From positions 806,001 through 870,000 of the forward strand of contig NW_027480546.1 in the NCBI RefSeq assembly GCF_051401765.1: 64,000 bases of DNA, in the 5' to 3' direction. The DNA comes from Calliopsis andreniformis. Lineage: Eukaryota > Arthropoda > Insecta > Hymenoptera > Andrenidae. The notes beneath the pieces are model-generated. The model searched no databases and was not told the origin of the DNA. It saw only the letters and a list, made by a program, of their open reading frames with translations. Position numbers and translations under genes: made by a program. Each line of letters starts with the position of its first letter. Within the stretch, counting starts at the first letter, position 1. Shown here piece after piece: positions 58,639 to 64,000 of this stretch.

Positions 58639-60659
58639 GAACTAGGAAATAATCGTAATAATCATTATAATAGTCATAATAGTCATAAAAATCACAATAG
58701 CCATAATAATCAGAATGGTGATCATAATAATCATACTAACAACCATAATGATCATAGTAATCATCATAAAAACAGTATAGTCATGGAAATAATCTTAATA
58801 ATAGTTATTATTAACGTAATAACCATAATCACCTTAATAACCATAATGATCTCAATGATGACCATAATATACATCATAATTATACTAAGACAAATAATAA
58901 TCAGAGTAATCATAATAATAAACATAATAAGCTTTGAAATAATCATAATAACCTTTATACTAGCCATAATAACCATAATAATCATAATACCTAGACTAAT
59001 CATAATAGTCATAATAATCGCAATAACCATAATGATCTTAATGATGATCATGATATTCATCATAATTATACCAAGATCCATAATAAGCATAGTAACCATA
59101 ATAATAAACATAATAAGCCTTGAAATTATCATAATAACCGTTATACTAGCCATAGTAACCATAATAATCATAATAACCATAATAATCATAATAATTATAG
59201 TAATAACCATAATAAGCTTGGAAATATACATAATAAGCATTATACTAGCCATAATAATCATAATAACGATAATAATCATAATAATTATAATAAGAACCGT
59301 AATAAACTTGGAAATAATCATATTTATCATTATAATAGCAATAATAACCATAAAAATCATAATAGCCATAATAATCTGAATGTTGATCCTAATAATCATA
59401 CTAACAACCATAATAATCGTAGTGATCATCATAATAACTACAATAATGATAATAATCGTAATTGTAATGTTAATAAGCATAGCAATAATCACAATAATCA
59501 TAGAAACCATAATAATCTTAATGATGATCATAATATCCATGATAATTATACCAAGATCCGTAATAATCATAATAATCATAATAATAACCATAATAGGTTC
59601 GGAAATAATCATAATATACATTATACTACCCCTAACAACTATAATAGTCATAATAGCCATAATAATCATAATAGTCGTAATAATAACAATAATGAACTTG
59701 GAAATAATCGTAATAATCATTATAATAGCCATAATAGCCATAAAAATCACAATAGCCATAATAATCTGAAAGGTGATCATAATAATCATACTAACAACCA
59801 TAATGATCATAGTAATCATCATAATAAACAGAATAGTCATGGAAATAATCTTAGTAACCGTTATTATTAACGTAATAACCATAATCACCTTAATAACCAT
59901 AATGATCTCAATGATGACCATAATATTCATCATAATTATACTAAGACAAATAATAATCAGAGTAATCATAATAATAAACATAATAAGCTTTGAAATAACC
60001 ATAATAACCTTTATACTATCCATAATAAATATAATAATCATAATAACTAGATTAATCATAACAGTCATAATAATCGCAATAACCATAATGATCTTAATAA
60101 TGATCATGATATTCATCATAATTAAACCAAGATCCATAATAAGCATAGTAACCATAATAATATACATAATAAGCTTTGAAATAATCATAATAACCGTTAT
60201 ACTAGCCACAGTAACCATAATAATCATAATAACTATAATAATCATAATAGTCATAATAATAACCATAATAAACTTGGAAATAATCATATTTATCGTTATA
60301 ATAGCAATAATAACCATAAAAATCATAATAGCCATAATAATCTCAATGTTGATCATAATCATCATACCGACAGCCATAATAATCATAGTGATCATCATAA
60401 TAACTACAATAATCATAATAATCGTAATTGTAATGTTAATAAGCATAGCAATAATCACAATAATCATAGTAACCATAATAATCTTAATGATGATCATAAT
60501 ATCCATGATAATTATACCAAGATCCGTAATAATCATAATAATCATAATAATAACGATAATGGGTTCGGAAATAATCATAATATACATTATACTAGCCATA
60601 ACAACCATAATAGGCATAATAGCCATAATAATCATAATAATCGTAATAATAACAATAGT
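58639..60659 (+). repeat. Variant higher-order unit, 2,021 bp
   Basis: Short unit with landmark intervals of 1,055 and 966 bp. A private single-base deletion near 58768 (ATCATAAAAACAG where other units read ATCATAATAAACAG) makes it one base short of a multiple of three, the only such break noticed in this part of the array. It carries the ATAGGTTCGG/ATACTACCCC module near 59590-59635. Confidence 0.8.
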
Positions 60660-63600
60660 GAACTAGGAAATAATCGTAATAATCATTATAATAGTCATAA
60701 TAGTCATAAAAATCACAATAGCCATAATAATCAGAATGGTGATCATAATAATCATACTAACAACCCTAATGATCATAGTAATCATCATAATAAACAGAAT
60801 AGTCATGGAAATAATCTTAATAATAGTTATTATTAACGTAATAACCACAATCACCTTAATAACCATAATGATCTCAATGATGACCATAATATTCATCATA
60901 ATTATACTAAGACAAATAATAATCAGAGTAATCATAATAATAAACATAATAAGCTTTGAAATAATCATAATAACATTTATACTAGCCATAATAACCATAA
61001 TAATCATAATACCTAGAATAATCATAATAGTCATAATAATCGCAATAACCATAATGATCTGAATGATGATCATGATATTCATCATAATTATACCAAGATC
61101 CATAATAAGCATAGTAACCATAATAATAAACATAATAAGCTTTGAAATAATCATAATAACCGTTATACTAGCCATAGTAACCATAATAATCATAATAACC
61201 ATAATAATCATAATAATTATAGTAATAAGCATAATAAGCGTTGAAATAATCATAATAACCGTTATACTAGCCATAGTAACCATAATAATCATAATAACCA
61301 TAATAATCATAATAATTATAGAAATAACCATAATAAGCTTGGAAATATTCATAATAAGCATTATACTAGCCATAATAATCATAATAACCATAATAATCAT
61401 AATAATTATAATAATAACCGTAATAAACTTGGAAATAATCATATTTATCATTATAATAGCAATAATAACCATAAAAATCATAATAGCCATAATAATCTGA
61501 ATGTTGATCCTAATCATCATACTAACAGCCATAATAATCTTAGTGATCATCATAATAACTACAATAATGATAATAATCGTAAGTGTAACGTTAGTAAGCA
61601 TAGCAATAATCACAATAATCATAGTAACCATAATAATCTTAATGATGATCATAATATCCATGATAATTATACCAAGATCCGTAATAATCATAATAATCAT
61701 AATAATAACCATAATGGGTTCGGAAATAATCATAATATACATTATACTAGCCATAACAACCATAATAGTCATAATAGCCATAATAATCATAATAGTCGTA
61801 ATAATAACAATAATGAACTTGGAAATAATCGTAATAATTATTATAATAGTCATAATAGCCATAAAAATCACAATAGCCATAATAATCAGAATGGTGATCA
61901 TAATAATCATACTAGCAACCATAATGATCATAGTAATCATCTTAATAAACAGAATAGTCATGGAAATAATCTTAATAATAGTTATTATTAACGTAATAAC
62001 CATAATCACCTTAATAATCATAATGATCTCAATGATGACCATAATATTCATCATAATTATACTAAGACAAATAATAATCAGAGTAATAATAATAATAAAC
62101 ATAATAAGCTTTGAAATAATCATAATAACCTTTATACTAGCCATAATAACCATAATAATCATAATACCTAGAATAATCATAATAGTCATAATAATCGCAA
62201 TAACCATAATGATCTTAATGATGATCATGATATTCATCATAATTATACCAAGATCCATAATAAGCATTGTAACCATAATAATAAACATCATAAGCTTTGA
62301 AATAATCATAATAACCGTTATACTAGCCATAGTAACCATAATAATCATAATAACCATAATAATCATAATAATTATAGTAATAACCATAATAAGCTTGGAA
62401 ATATTCATAATAAGCATTATACTAGCCATAATAATCATAATAACCATAATAATCATAACAATTATAATAATAACCGTAATAAACTTGGAAATAATCATAT
62501 TTATCATTATAATAGCAATAATAACCATAAAAATCATAATAGCCATAATAATCTGAATGTTGATCCTAATAATCATTCTAACAACCATAATCATCATAGT
62601 GACCATCATAATAACTACAATAATGATAATAATCGTAATTGTAGTGTTAATAAGCATAGCAATAATCACAATAATCATAGAAACCATAATAATCTTAATG
62701 ATGATCATAATATCCATGATAATTATACCAAGATCCGTAATAATCATAATAATCATAATAATAACCCTAATGTGTTCGGAAATAATCATAATATACATTA
62801 TACTTGCCATAACAAACATAACAGTCATAATAGCCATAATAATCATAATAGTCGTAGTAATAACAATAATGACCCTGGAAATAATCGTAATAATCATTAC
62901 AATAGTCATAATAGCCATAAAAATCACAATAGCCATAATAATCTGAATGGTGATCATAATAATCATACTAACAACCATAATGATCATAGTAATCATCATA
63001 ATAAACAGAATAGTCATGGAAATAATCTTAATAAACATTATTATTAACGTAATAACCATAATCATCGTAATAACCATAATGATCTCAATGATGACCATAA
63101 TATTCATCCTAATTATACTAAGACAAATAATAATCAGAGTAATCATAATAATAAACATAATAAGCTTTGAAATAATCATAATAACCTTTATACTAGCCAT
63201 AATAACCATAATAATCATAATAACTAGAATAATCATAATAGTCATAATAATCTCAATAACCATAATGATCTTAATGATGATCATGATATTCATCATAATT
63301 ATACCAAGATCCATAATAATCATAGTAACCATTATAATAAACATAATAAGCTTTGAAATAATCATAATAACCGTTATACTAGCCATAGTAGCCATAATAA
63401 TCATAATAACCATACTCATCATAATAATTATAATAATAACCATAATAAGCTTGGAAATAATCATAATAAGCATTATACTAGCCATAATAATCATAATAAT
63501 CATAATAACTATAATAATCATAATAGTCATAATAATAACCATAATAAACTTGGAAATAATCATATTTATCGTTATAATAGCAATAATAACCATAAAAATC

Positions 63601-63935
63601 ATAATAGCCATAATAATCTCAATGTTGATCATAATCATCATACCGACAGCCATAATAATCATAGTGATCATCATAATAACTACAATAATCATAATAATCG
63701 TAATTGTAATGTTAATAAGCATAGCAATAATCACAATAATCATAGTAACCATAATAATCTTAATGATGATCATAATATCCATGATAATTATACCAAGATC
63801 CGTAATAATCATAATAATCATAATAATAACGATAATGGGTTCGGAAATAATCATAATATACATTATACTAGCCATAACAACCATAATAGGCATAATAGCC
63901 ATAATAATCATAATAGTCGTAATAATAACAATAGT
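60660..63935 (+). repeat. 3,276-bp higher-order repeat, copy 3
   Basis: Landmarks 61501, 62557 and 63622 have the same 1,155, 1,056 and 1,065 spacing as copy 1. Its head shares AACCACAATCACC with the 49204 copy, 11,456 bp away, rather than with its neighbours. Its tail shares CATACTCATCATAAT near 63411 and ATAGTCGTAATAATAAC before GAACTAGG with the end of the unit closing at 54600. A private T-to-G change near 61061 (ATGATCTGAATG) is the only odd site noticed. Confidence 0.88.
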
Positions 63936-64000
63936 GAACTAGGAAATAATCGTAATAATCATTATAATAGTCATAATAGTCATAAAAATCACAATAGCCA
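63936..64000 (+). repeat. Start of the next higher-order unit (cut by window end)
   Basis: Begins GAACTAGGAAATAATCG as all units of this family do; the array continues past the window. Confidence 0.85.

Larger units (their letters stand above)
36617..64000. repeat. AT-rich satellite array, right of the LTR (overall)
   Basis: Same satellite, same orientation, resuming mid-unit after the LTR. Landmark ATGTTGATC at 36668, 37733, 38399, 39755, 40892, 42347, 43412, 44549, 45614, 46769, 47825, 48890, 50045, 51101, 52166, 53222, 54287, 55442, 56498, 57278, 58325, 59380, 60346, 61501, 62557 and 63622. The CTCAATGTTGATC form (42347, 43412, 45614, 48890, 52166, 54287, 58325, 60346, 63622) and GAACTAGG (43726, 45928, 49204, 54601, 58639, 60660, 63936) define the higher-order repeat. 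Nothing but satellite was seen. Confidence 0.97.

Noticed and set aside
1..64000. CRISPR array
   Set aside because: No constant repeat with unique spacers; everything is repeat, with triplet structure and kilobase-scale higher-order units.
1..64000. Telomeric repeats or a CENP-B box
   Set aside because: No TTAGG, TTAGGG or similar runs seen. GGGTTCGGAAATAATC has only superficial likeness to the CENP-B box core.

Overview
The window is almost entirely one giant, AT-rich satellite DNA array, interrupted once, at 35,241-36,616, by a 1,376-bp unique, GC-balanced insertion that has every hallmark of a solitary LTR (solo LTR) of an LTR retrotransposon. I find no convincing protein-coding gene, rRNA, tRNA or CRISPR array, and nothing bacterial or phage-like. 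The setting is a eukaryotic chromosome, most plausibly centromeric, pericentromeric or other heterochromatin. An animal, perhaps an insect, is my guess only: nothing in the sequence fixes the taxon.

The satellite is built from short ATA/ATC/ACC-type triplets (a frequent 9-mer is ATAATCATA). In the lines I counted it is about 80% A+T, with A>T and C>G on the + strand. Every unit runs in the same orientation for 64 kb. Almost all length changes are multiples of three, so very long open reading stretches (up to 1,930 codons of Ile/Met on the - strand) exist simultaneously on both strands; these are artefacts of the repeat. Above the triplet level there is a modular higher-order structure. A landmark, ATGTTGATC, was located at 56 places, most often 1,046-1,065 bp apart. 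Many other intervals differ from these by about 390 bp (780, 1,436, 1,446), which points to mix-and-match of a 390-bp and a 666-bp module.

Layout: (1) 1-20.6 kb, left domain, units of 1,055, 1,445 and 2,501 bp marked by a shared 1-bp deletion, with recent large duplications at offsets of 2,890, 6,836 and 16,183 bp. (2) 20.6-35.2 kb, middle domain, entered through a local 19-bp expansion and marked by a shared 19-bp deletion and other private variants. (3) 35,236-36,621, solo LTR flanked by a perfect 5-bp duplication (ATTAT). Removing the LTR and one ATTAT restores an ordinary satellite unit. (4) 36.6-64 kb, right domain, dominated from 45.9 kb onward by a 3,276-bp higher-order repeat, one copy of which carries an internal 2,121-bp tandem duplication.

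The parts do not form a gene system. The biology on show is satellite turnover (slippage, unequal exchange or conversion at several scales) plus one retroelement insertion later reduced to a solo LTR by LTR-LTR recombination. All comparisons were made by eye from repeat landmarks; exact identities need an alignment.
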